A program made the translations under genes and the position numbers. Positions 47,781-58,450 of a stretch of 64,000 bases of DNA are shown here, in pieces. A model generated the notes under the pieces. It ran no database searches, had not been told where the DNA came from, and was given only the letters and a program-made list of their open reading frames with translations. Position 1 is the first letter of the stretch; each line of letters opens with the position of its first letter. Source of the DNA: Boesenbergia rotunda (lineage: Eukaryota; Streptophyta; Magnoliopsida; Zingiberales; Zingiberaceae); NCBI GenBank assembly GCA_024364735.1, contig JAGFNQ010004003.1, positions 226,096-290,095 of the forward strand, given 5' to 3'.

Positions 47781-48334
47781 AAAACAGTACTAAAAATAAA
47801 TGTACAACCCAATACCATATTTTTGACAAATTAAAAACCCCAATGGAAAATTCTTCATCCACAAAGATTAAAAATTTAACTATTTGAAACAATTTACACT
47901 AAAAAACACAACATAAACAATGTGGAGCAAAAGAAACTGACTGAATAATACCACTTCCTCGTGGTGATATAGAGGACCTTGGTCGGCATCCTCACGGGGC
48001 CCTTAACTTGAGACCTTTGTCATTTGCTCCCCTCACAAGGTTATCGCCCACTGGCAACACAACAAGAAAGACTCCGATAGCTCCAGCAATCGTCGACGAA
48101 AACAAACACGGCAGAGATATCGAGTGTACGTACCCTTCTGGAGGTTTTTGGCGTTCATAGAGGTGAGGGTGATGCGAATACGATGAGATCCTCCTCGGCT
48201 CTTCGAAGCTGCGCTTCGCCTGCTGCACGGGGTAGGACATCTCCGGAGATCACACGGTCAAATTAGATCGAGCTACTTCAACGCCGTCATAGCTTCTCTC
48301 CAACGATGGCCTTAGGGCATGGGCATATAAGCCT

Positions 48335-48345
48335 TTTATAGGTCT
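48335..48345 (-). promoter_or_regulatory. Relic TATA box of the uS10 pseudogene
   Basis: On the minus strand CCTATAAAAGG lies about 100 bp upstream of the former start codon at 48240, a normal position for a plant TATA box. Confidence 0.5.
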
Positions 48346-48509
48346 CGTGAACCCACAGCCATTATATTTCTCACTCGAGATTAGTGGCGGGGTGCCACGT
48401 GGCTATCGGAGGTTGGTCCCTATTTTAAGTAAAAAAAAATAAGTTTTTAATTTATAATTGAATTTTATTTATTGCAAAAGTTAATTGGTAAAAACTCTCT
48501 GACTTTTTT

Positions 48510-48750
48510 TTAAAAAAAAATCCAACCTCGGACGACTGATCCGGTTTCATGAAAATTTTTCACCAACCACCAAGATAAATCGGGAAGTACTCATAGTGGG
48601 CGGTCTAGAAGCCCAGCATCTCAGGGTTCGCACCACATTTGAAGGAAAAATTTCTGTAAATACGCCATAATTGGGGATTAAACTGCAGATGTCTGAGATA
48701 GCGACTAGTCATCCTACGGCTGCACATAGCCCAACTTGCCTTTGCATGCA
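48510..48750 (-). repeat. SINE-like dispersed repeat, copy 4 (best tRNA-like head)
   Basis: The minus strand reads from about 48750 through GATGACTAGTCGCTATCTCA and GCAGTTTAATCCCC (B-box-like). It then shares the core of the other copies (AAATGTGGTGCGAACCCTGA, GAGTACTTCCCGATTTATC) and ends GTCGTCCGAGGTTGG plus a T-rich tail. The head resembles tRNA A- and B-box spacing, which supports a tRNA-derived SINE. Confidence 0.65.
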
Positions 48751-48762
48751 GTCTCCGCCCTG

Positions 48763-49245
48763 TAAAATCTTTGCATTCATTCTTTGATGTAATTGATAAA
48801 ATGGTTTGTGTTTTTTATTAGTATAAAATAATAAAAAGTCAATATATATTGTAAATATTTAAGTATAAATTATTTGACATTAAATACTAATTTAATAAAT
48901 TTGAGTATAAAATTTTGATGCTCCCTCCATCATGATCTTGATGTGGCCCTTTATTATGATCTTGATTCTACTTCACATACTTAAATTTTTAAATTTTATA
49001 CTCAAATTTTTTCGAATAATACTAAATCTAAACTAATTTATACTTAAAAATTTTATAATATATACTGAAAATTTTACTGCTAAAATAGTGTATACTCAAA
49101 TTTTTTCAAATAATATTTAAATAAATAATTTATACTTAAATATTTTTAATATATACTGAATTTTTATTATTTTATAATAATATAAAAAAAATAATACACT
49201 AAACCATCTTATCAATCTCATCAAGGATCCATTCAAAGATTTTGT
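48763..49245. repeat. Foldback MITE with long terminal inverted repeats
   Basis: The first and last 130 bp or so are inverted copies of each other. AAAATCTTTG, then TTTGATGTAATTGATAAAATGG and AATATTTAAGTATAAATTATTT on the left have reverse-complement partners at 49100-49245. The centre is AT-rich, with repeated CTCAAATTTTTTC. There is no coding capacity. The class is unclear and no target duplication was established. Confidence 0.75.
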
Positions 49246-49893
49246 GAGATTTCATATCAGGAAATTTTCCCTTAATTTTTTACCTATATTGATTCAAATC
49301 ATATTAGAATTTTAATCTGTTTTCATTTAAATTAATTGCAGACTAGATATAATTAAAAATTACATTTTATCCTATTATAATATAGTTTTCATTATAATAA
49401 GTTTATTTATTCTACTGTTTTTTATATAAAATTTTATATAAGCAATATCAATTTTATATAAAATTACTTTTAATGAATATAAAAGACAACGTAAAAAATG
49501 GATGTATCTTGTTCATTTATTATATAATCAAATTATATTTGTTTTAAATCATGTGTTTAAGAAAATGAGATTGTAATGCAAAGATAATAGAACTCATCAA
49601 AAGACTATACAAAAGTACAATAGAACAGAAGAAAACGACCAAAATGGAACAAACATATAATCAGTAATGCAATTACACAAAGCAACTACATAATTTAGAA
49701 GATAAGTGCCTAATACAAGTGAAATTTTTTAACAAAGACAATGATAATCAAGATTTTCGATAGAACTTTGCGGGCCTTGTCATTTTTGGCTACGAACACT
49801 CTGAATTGTAACTCGGGAACAATTTACTTAGCATCCACAGGATCAAAAAGACACACTTCATGGCAGAATTAGTGAGATGATTCTTTTATTTAC
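49246..49893. other. AT-rich spacer and 3' region of the FLX-like gene
   Basis: Very AT-rich non-coding DNA. The part nearest 49893 should contain the 3' untranslated region of the minus-strand FLX-like gene. Nothing else is recognised. Confidence 0.4.
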
Positions 49894-52800
49894 TTATTTG
49901 CGCCCGTGATCTCTTTGTATGTCATATGCACCCCAAGAACTATGGCCGGATCCAGATCCATACTGAGGGCCAGCATCAGCAGTTCCAGCGACCTGAGGTT
50001 TAGAGAGACATAAATGCTTCTGCTCGCATTTGGCCATTCAAATTTGCATTGCATACAGTATCAAAACTTACGGGATTCATGCCGTAGCCATATGGATATT
50101 GATTTCCACCATAGCTGGGATCAGGATTGCCGTAGTTACCACCATAACCAGCAGCTATGGTTCAAATACATGAAGTTAAATGAAATTGTTGCATATATGA
50201 TATATCATTGCAAAGGAACTAGTAACAAAGATTCCACCAGGAACTACGATTCCACTAGGAATTCTGTGGCCAATTTTAAGTTTACTTGCCTGTGCGGTTC
50301 CTAATTTATACAAGGCATGAGAACTCATAATCTTGCTCCACTTCCCATTGGAGTAAAATGAGAAGCATACCTAAAGTCAAAGCCAAATAAAAAGTCTATA
50401 CCACATCTAATAACCAAAGTAGTTATTAACAGATCCCGATGATCTGAACGATAACAATCCCAAGTTCCTTGACTGATTGCATAGTTTTTGTACATATGAA
50501 AGAAGTGTTTCATCAATCTTCTTTTTAGTTTTTATAAATTCATCTTTGAAACTTAAGCCGTAACTGTAAGATTACAATGGCAATAGATAGCCACAAAAGA
50601 TGTCCTAGGATTTTTCAATAAACTGTCAGTATCTACATTTTGATTAAACCACTTAAGAGCCAGAGCCCAAAGACTTCTCTTATCTCTAACACTAAAGCTT
50701 TCGAGAAGTTCTGCCGATGTACTAGAACTGAAAGCTTTCAAATTTAGAAGAAAAAATGGCCACTGAGAGTGTTTATGATGTCAGCAGGTTGACTAATGAA
50801 TCATTGGCCATCGAGAATCATTAATTGCTCGTTTAGATTGTGTATAACATTGATGATTTAAGCAGATGACTAAATGGAAATACGTTCAATCAATTCAGAA
50901 AATGGTTGTTATTTAAGGATCAAGATAACAACAATGAAGAAACATGTTGATATTTAAGGATTATGATAGATCATAAATTAAATAAGCAAGAACTGACCTT
51001 GGTTTCCAGCAGCAGCGGTAGCTCTGGCACGTTTTTCAGCATTGGCAACCTCAGCTCTTAGCTTCTCAACCTCCCGAGCAATTGAAATTAGATTTTTCTC
51101 CATCACTTGTCCTTGTTCGTAATTCTCTGCATATCCCTTCTTCTCATACTCTATAGCAGCCCTACATATCATTGTTGCCCACAAAATAAAACGTCCTGCC
51201 TGAGGTGACAAGTAAGGTGCTTCAAAGAGCACAAGAAGCAGGCAAAAGGCTTTACTTCAGCTTCTTCTTATCAGGTTAGGCTTTTCAAGTTGGACTGCTA
51301 ATTAATCTAAAGCCATCTTCAGGCCCAAATTCTCAAAATAACTGATTGACATAAATATAGACATCCAAATGCCAGGCCTTTTCTCATAACTATTAAAGGT
51401 ATGATTTATGCAAATTTGGGGGTGATGATTTCTCTAAAGTTTGAGTCCTTGCTTTTATTAGTTTTGGTATGCCGTATGCAAACATTTTACTTATTCTATT
51501 GTAATGGCAGCCAACCAAATACAAGCCATATGCACATTAGACAAGCCATGCTGGAAAACTTAACCATCTTGATACACATATCCAACTGGGGTTAGATCAG
51601 CAAAGCCTCACTTGGCCTACTATTATGTTTTAATAAAAAAAGAAATGGCAATCTCAGTGCATTTTCTTGTCTATATTCCTTATGATCTACCAGCTTGGAG
51701 TGGAGAAAATATACCCAGGCACCAACGTTGACATTCTAATGTAAAGATGTGATATGAGTCATATCCAAGATTGTGAACACATTCACAAACTATACCTCAA
51801 GATCATAATTCAAGACTAAATTATCATAAATTAACCTGATTAAGACTTGTCTCAGAAATAAGAAGTCATCCATGAGATCATACACCAATCTCCATTCACA
51901 TACTTGAGCAAGAAACAAAAAAAAATTAACAATCTCAATTGTAAAGCAGGAAGAAAATTTGACATAGCACAAGATCCTATGATAACAAGGATCATTTATG
52001 CATTTAATATAGGTGAATAAGAAGTTTAATTAATTGAAAACTAAAGTAATACTAAGTTGAATTAAAACTAAGAAGTACTTATCTTTTGCTCATTTTGATA
52101 TGGTAACCCCAAAGGTGTCTATCATGTTTAGCTCTTGCATATGTAGGGTTATGTTTCTAACAAGTAACAACACCAACTACACTAGTTTACACTAAATTAT
52201 GAATTGCTATAATCAAGTTCTGAAAGACTTCAACATTTAAAGAAAATGTTGGAGACATTCACTACGAATATGAAACCTTTATGGTAAATTACATATATGA
52301 AGCCTGGGAAATATATAATTTTATCATAATATATATCCTATTGCCATAAGTTTTTTTTTGTGCATAATGTGCTGTAACTATGCTCATTCTTAGCTTGATT
52401 AAACAACACGAAAATAGAAGTTATCGAAAAGGGCTTGTTAGCATACAACAACATTAGCGTCGTTCAGAATGTTACCTCACCCGTTGAATTTCCTGCTTTG
52501 TGGCTTCAATCTCAGCTTTGATAGCCGGTGCCTGTTGCAAATCTGCAGATGCGCGAGTCAACTCCTGGGTGAGCGCCTGCACTTGGCCAGTTAGCTCCTG
52601 CTTGGCAGCAGTGAGCTTCTGTATGTCCCCACGTGTCTGTATCAGTTCTCCCTTCATAGCATCGACTGCCCTAAGTTCCGATTCCAGCTTAACTGACTTC
52701 TCATAAACCTTCTCGGATGCAATTTTGAAAAGAAAACAGCAACTTAATATGTTTTTCCAATTCAAAAACAATCGATCAAGGTTCGAAATCGGGCATACCT

Positions 52801-53176
52801 CCCGGATCTGCAGATCCTTATCCGCTTGCATAGAGGCGAAGGCGTGGGACATGCGCCGGATTTCGTGCTGCGCCGCGTCGACCTCCTGCTTGAGGGCGAC
52901 ATGCGTAGCAGCGAGGCGCTGGTTGTCAGCGAGAAGTCCCTGGATCTCCTGGTGCTGGACGGCGAGGTGCTCCTCGATAACGGCCGGGTGAGGGGGCGGT
53001 CGGCCGCCGTGGAGGCCGAACGGCGGTCCGTCTCTCCCCGCCTCCTCGAGGAGCGCAGCTGGATGGATCGGCAGGAGACCACCGGGGCCTGCGAAGAGAG
53101 GGGGCCGCGGAGCTTCATGGTGAGGCGGCTGTGGAGCGGGGGCGTGCGGAGGCGGCATGCGGTTCCTCCCGGACAT
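49894..53176 (-). CDS. FLX-like coiled-coil protein (FLOWERING LOCUS C EXPRESSOR-like)
   Basis: Spliced model: 53176-52799, 52711-52476, 51161-50998, 50154-50072, 49992-49894. The sum is 960 nt (319 aa) with matching phases. The N-terminus MSGRNRMPPPH is followed by a Pro/His/Gly-rich stretch and LLPIHPAALLEE (about 40-55). Then comes a long coiled coil with VQHQEIQGLLADNQRL, KLESELRAVDAMKGEL and QEIQRVRAAIEYEKK, and a Gly/Tyr/Asn-rich tail ending YDIQRDHGRK. This is the layout of FLX and FLX-like 1-4. FLX acts with FRIGIDA in Arabidopsis to activate FLC; the roles of the other members are less clear, and monocot targets may differ. The start at 53176 matches the family N-terminus; an upstream in-frame ATG at 53209 adds 11 residues. 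The donor at 52475 was chosen because it alone keeps the frame. Confidence 0.88.
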
Positions 53177-53535
53177 GGTCGAACGAGCCCTAACTCTCCT
53201 TCGATTCAATTAACGTCTTCTTTTATGGTCTTTTTTTTTTTTTTTTTTTTGAGCCGTAACCAACAGCCTCTCAAGTTACGTCAGACCTAGCCCAGTTTTT
53301 ATTGGGCCTAATAAGAAGTTGGTTTTGGCCCAAATATCAAATAGACTAGAAAACCTTAGTCGGACTGGGCATGCGAGGAGTCAAGCTCATGTACAAAGCG
53401 TGTGCCATACAACTTTACACAAGACAGACGATAGACAACCAAATTTGATTTGCCAACATTTTAATTAACATTATTAATTTAGCCACAACATCGCATGCTA
53501 GCAATTAATCATCATCGATCGATCAAGTTCATTCA
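53177..53535. other. Spacer between the FLX-like and defensin genes
   Basis: Contains the FLX-like gene's promoter side, with a run of about 20 T at 53229-53250 and the defensin gene's 3' flank. No other gene was found. Confidence 0.4.
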
Positions 53536-53856
53536 CTAGCATGGTCTGAAACAGAGACAAAGTAGCAGTGGGAGACATTTCCCAAGTGGCCACCCTTCAT
53601 TGTGGCAAGCGTCGTTGCACTTGCTGTTCTTCGCACAGATGCCATGAAACGTGCTGCTTACCTTCAAGCACGTCCCCAGGAACTTCGCTTCAACATGCCC
53701 CATCTCCTCTGCAATAGTTTGGAGCAAATAAGCAGGTTATAGGAGTTTTAAATTCATTTACAGTAATTCTAAACTAGAATCAGTAGTAAACCTACCGGTG
53801 GCTAACAGGAGTAGGACGAGAAAGAAAGAACAGATGAATGCCTTCTTCACCTCCAT
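53536..53856 (-). CDS. Plant defensin (gamma-thionin family), secreted
   Basis: Two exons, 53856-53796 and 53708-53536 (234 nt, 77 aa), with the intron at the end of the signal peptide as in most plant defensin genes. Signal peptide: MEVKKAFICSFFLVLLLLAT. The mature part has eight cysteines spaced C-x10-C-x5-C-x3-C-x9-C-x5-C-x1-C-x3-C. This fits the cysteine-stabilised alpha-beta fold, with a gamma-core starting GKC. The loop after the fifth cysteine is LPLLL, which is hydrophobic and short compared with the usual basic loop. Members are usually antimicrobial or act in signalling outside the cell; the target here is unknown. Low-copy retrotransposon remnants lie upstream. Confidence 0.9.
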
Positions 53857-54649
53857 TGATCTTGTGAGTTATTAATGATTTGAAGGTAGAAAGAAGGGAG
53901 ATGTATATATGGAGAGATGAGACATTTAATTTTGCAATAGTTTAAGATGGAATTGGGGATTTAAAGGCAACTTATAATTGTTTAAGTTTAAATATATATG
54001 AATTATGAACGGAAAACATTTATACCTACTGTCTTTGGAGTTTGGAGGGATAAAGAGGACACGTAACGTAAGTCTGTGTTGTTCGCGTGGAGAAGGGGTA
54101 ACTCATAAATGTGATAAATTAAAAAAATATGAATCAAATAAAATTGAAGTCAAGTCCATAAAATTGTTTTTATCAATCTAGTTAGAAATTCAATATCTTA
54201 TAATTATGTATTTTATTTGGAGATAAAAATCACTATAAATATATTGTAGTTGGATAAAATCGTAAATAGCGGGATGATACTTTGATGTATTTTTCCCGCA
54301 CCGTTGAGTGGAAATTAAAAAGATAGAATAGTAATTTACCTATGATAAGGATAAACATTGTTTTCAAAGACAACAGTAGTTTGACTTCACCAAGGCTGTT
54401 TGTCTGTTGACTTATCTTTTAGTTGGTAATTTGTGTGCATCCGGCTCGTCTTAATTTACTTGTTATGATGTTCCTTGTTTTTCAAAAATAGAGTTTGGTT
54501 TGATTTTAGAAAAGATATGAGAACTAACTATATGATGAGGATAGAAATCGTATTTTCTCTTAATCGTATAAATTTTACGAATAAAATCAGAATTTAGAAA
54601 AAAAAAAATATAAGATATATAAGTATAAATCTATTATTTTCATAAATAA
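53857..54649. other. Upstream region of the defensin gene
   Basis: Non-coding. A TATA-like GTATATATGG (minus CCATATATAC) at about 53901-53911 lies 45-55 bp upstream of the start codon and could serve the defensin gene. The remainder is AT-rich without further signals. Confidence 0.4.
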
Positions 54650-55071
54650 TAGCATAACAAGAATAAAAGCACAATTAAAAAAGGATAAACAACCTGGTTG
54701 AAGAGTTATATCATCTTTTTAAGGTCGTCGGCTTAATTTCCGTGGAAGCAAATGAAGTGGAAGCGAGAAAGATCTTCCAAGGGACTTAGGAGATGACGGC
54801 GTCGTAAAACCTCTTGTCAATGGGGAACAAGAAGTTAGGTCAAGATAATGTCCTAAACCCTTAGGGACCTCCCCTTTATATAAAAATTTAATTTGTTATC
54901 AGCCGATAGATAATAACAGATTAGGCTAAAGGGTTCTATACATTGAACCAATATCCAATAATTCGAAACTCAATAAACATAAATTAGATCACTTTAGAGG
55001 GTTCAGATTTTATTTACATGTGCAACTTAATTACAAATAAGCCTACCTAATAGGGATAATAATATTCAACA
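54650..55071 (-). repeat. 3' LTR of the truncated copia element (outer end approximate)
   Basis: Starts TGTTGAATATT on the minus strand next to a purine tract. A TATA-like TTATATAAAG lies near 54885. The outer boundary is not fixed because no second LTR is present. Confidence 0.5.
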
Positions 55072-58000
55072 ATCTCTCACTTGAGCTATATATGCGTTGT
55101 ATGTTAAATACAAGTAAAATTTTAGTTGATATCAAACATTATGGGAACCTAATACTCCTATAAACAATTTGTTTCATTAACTTCATTAGTATAGGACTAA
55201 AAAGGTCATAGCTACTGTATATGATCGTAACAAGCCCCAACAGTAATCACAATAACAATATCATTAACAATATAGATCAAGATGCGGATGTATAAACTGG
55301 AAATTACATGAAATATTCTGTACATATTAATTTCTAATTGATCCAAAGTGACTTAAAAGAGTCTGATCATATTTGTAAATACCTTATGCTAAACTATAAT
55401 AGCAAATCATGATCCAAACTTTATGATTCCAAAGGGAATCTGTATCATATTTACAAACACCAAATGCTAAAAAGCAACAGTAAATCATAATATCATATTT
55501 AGAGTGTCACGTGTCAAACAAACAGATGAATTCCCATTAATATTTTGAACTTTAAGTATATACAATAATCAAAACAAAATATTTATCTTTATTAACATAT
55601 AGCAATAAAATAAATACAGACTCTCACTAGATAAGTTTTTCTCCCACAAGAAGAACTCTCATATCCACAACATGCGTATGAAACACCTTAGGCACCAAGT
55701 CTTTGGTGAGTGGATCAGCCAACATGGAATCTATGCTGATGTGCTCTACAATGATCTGACGACCCTGAACTCTCTCTTTAACCGCTAGAAACTTCATGTC
55801 GATGTGCTTGGACTTCGATGAACTGCGGTTGTTCTTGGCATAAAGTTCTACAGCTTTATTATCACAATAGATCCTCAGTGGCTTGTCAAATACCGTATCA
55901 CTCTTTTAACTGCTTTTCAGTGTGACGGGCCTGGGTTACTAACATATCTGTCTGACATCTCAACTATAAATGATATATCTGGTCGAGTACAAACTTGTGC
56001 ATACATTAAACTTTTGCACTGCTGAAACATATGAAAATTGTTTCATCTCCTTTATTTCAAGTTTAAGTCATGGACATTGTTGTAAGCTGAACTTGTAACC
56101 TCTTGACATAGGCGTATCACTAGGTGTACAGTTTTACATGTCATACCAAGTACTTCTCAATATATGTCTGTTGTGAAAGACCAAGAATACCTCTTGAACG
56201 ATCACGACAGATCTGAATGCCTAGAACAAAAGATGCTTCACTAAGATCTTTTATTTCAAATTTACCAGATAGAAATGACCTAGTTTTATACAGCAGACCC
56301 TTATTATTGCTCACAAGCAATATATCGTCCATGTACAGAACAAGTATAAGAAACTTACTCTCACTGAACTTGACATATATGCACTGATCAACGGGATTCT
56401 CTTAAAATCCAAATGAGGTAACCACTTGATCAAATTTATGGTACCATTGATAGGACGCCTGTTTTTAACCATAAATGGACTTATTTAATATACATACTAG
56501 GTGCTTTGAGTCTGAGGACTCAAAGTTCTCCGGTTGCACCATATATATAGATTTCTCTATGTCTCCATTGAGGAATACAGTCTTTACGTCCATTTGATGT
56601 AGCTCCAAATCAAAATGAACTACAAGTGTTATAATTATCCTAAGAGAGTCTTTCGTTGACACAGGTTAGAAAGTCTCTTTATAATCAATGTCTTCCTTCT
56701 AAGTGAATCTCTTCGCAACAAGACGAGTCTTATACCTTTTGATATTGCCCATCAAGTTTTGCTTGGTTTTAAATATTCATTTACAACCAACGGGTTTCGA
56801 ACCTTCAAGCAATTCAACAAGTTTCCAAACTTCATTGTCTGCCATAGATTTTAACTCTTCTTGCATGACATTAATCCACCTTTCAGGGTTAGAGTATTGT
56901 TTAACTTCTTGAAAAAATGTAGGATCACTTTCCATCCCTATATCAAAATTATGCTCTTAGAGATAAACATAATCATGAGAATTCGTGATTCTCCTTTCCC
57001 TTGTGGATCGCCTTAAGGGCACTTGTATTTGATGTGGTTGAGGTACTTGCTCATCAATATAAGATAATACTTCAATTGCAGTGGTAGGCTCCATCAATTG
57101 CATTGGAGATGTTATGGAAATATTTTGGTTCACTACGCTCATTAGATGTGCAATATCTATAATGTACGGTATGGTAATTATACCACTATTGTTCGTACTA
57201 GTAGTGACCTTAGGAGGATCACCAATGCTCTCCTCAAAAGACACTTCTATGATATTATCACTCCTACTGTCCTCAATGAATTTGATCTTTCCCGTTTCGA
57301 AGAAGGATCTATTAGAGGAATCATAAAATTTATACCCCTTTAATTGCTCAGAGTAACCTACAAAATTGCAGCTAACAATTCTTAACTTCTTGAGTCCAGT
57401 TTCCTTTCACAAGGTTTGTAAGGCCTAGCCTCAGCTGGACAACCCTAAATGTGTAAATGTCTAATGCTAGGCTTCCTACCCATTCACATCTTAAATAGGA
57501 TTTTAGTTACTGTCTTACTAGGGATTCTATTGAGTAGGTAAACTGCAGTCTTGAGTGCGTCACCCCACAGAGATCTCCGATAGAAAAGTGAAAGTCATCA
57601 TACTTCTCACTATTTCTTTTAGAGTTTGATTGCGACGCTCAGCTACACCATTCTGACTAGGTATATCAGGCATGGTATACTGAGGCACAATCCCACACTC
57701 AGCAAGGTAATTTTCAAAAGGTCCTGGACGTTGTTCACCTGATCCATCATATCAACCGTAATATTCTCCTCCATGGTCTGATCGGACGATTTTAATTTTC
57801 TTTCCTAGTTAAAGTTCAACTTCGACTTTGAAAATTTTAAACATGTCCAAAAATTACGATTTCCAATGAATAAGGTACAAATAGTCAAATTTGGAATAAT
57901 CGTCTATAAAGCTAATAAAATATGTGTGCCCATTCCAAGATGCCTTAGAGAATGATCCACAAATATTCGTATGTATTAACTCCAAAACATTACTATAACG

Positions 58001-58290
58001 GCTAGCTCCTTTGTTCCTTTTTTTTAGTTGTCTTTCCCATAACACACTCTATGCAAACAATAAAGTTTGACATGTCAAGGGAATCAAGAATTTCATGTGA
58101 CATTAATTGTTCTAGGTGTTGTTTGGATATATATCCTAAACGCCTATGCCACAACAAAGAAGAATTCTCTTCGGTCAATTTATGTTTCATACCTATACTA
58201 TGCATTATTACATTGTCAACAGTAGGAGTAAAAGTATTCAATTTATAAAGCTTATCAAACAAGGAACCATTGTCAATCAATATTGAATTA
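54650..58290 (-). mobile_element. 5'-truncated copia retrotransposon
   Basis: Read right to left. The GAG-pre-integrase lies at 58280-58002 (LLWHRRLGYISKQHLEQL, CIECVMGK). The integrase start follows at 58045-57854 (LIHTNICGSFSKASWNG, FIDDYSKFDYLY), then a hinge at 57244-56957 (QIQVPLRRSTRERR). The reverse transcriptase occupies 56662-56141 (HQMDVKTVFLNGDIE, MDDILLVSNN) and RNase H 55890-55638 (IYCDNKAVELYAKNNRSS, SKHIDMKFL). Many stops break it. A purine tract (GTGAGAGAT) precedes a 3' LTR starting TGTTGAATATTATTATCCC at 55071. Gag and the 5' LTR are missing; the copy ends near the LTR at 58451. Confidence 0.85.
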
Positions 58291-58450
58291 AAAAATAACT
58301 AAACATTTCATTTCCAAATAAACAAGTATAAGCTAATTTGTCCAAACAAGAAATTAAAATTAAGTTTCATATAAAAACAGTACAATGAATATATTCTCTA
58401 AATCTAAATAGACATCAGTTACTAAATAAAGACTAAAAATACCAATAGAC

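Larger units (their letters stand above)
40336..48240 (-). pseudogene. Dead ribosomal protein uS10 (RPS20) gene with an inflated intron
   Basis: Three exon remnants in order on the minus strand. Exon 1 (48240-48134) starts MSYPVQQAK..FEEPRRI; after one extra base it continues HRIRITLTSMNAKNLQK and ends AAGG|gtacgt. Exon 2 (48050-47955) gives VGDNLVRGANDK; after one missing base it continues VKGPVRMPTKVLYITTR and has a donor-like GT. Exon 3 (about 40480-40336) gives TNTWD.FEL, stop, VHK.IID, then SSTEPVKQVTSISI and PGVAAEITI, with stops and shifts. These match uS10, a 40S subunit protein, along its whole length. Several independent breaks make sequencing error an unlikely cause. Intron 2 has grown to about 7.5 kb through a tandem array and an LTR element. 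Confidence 0.85.
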
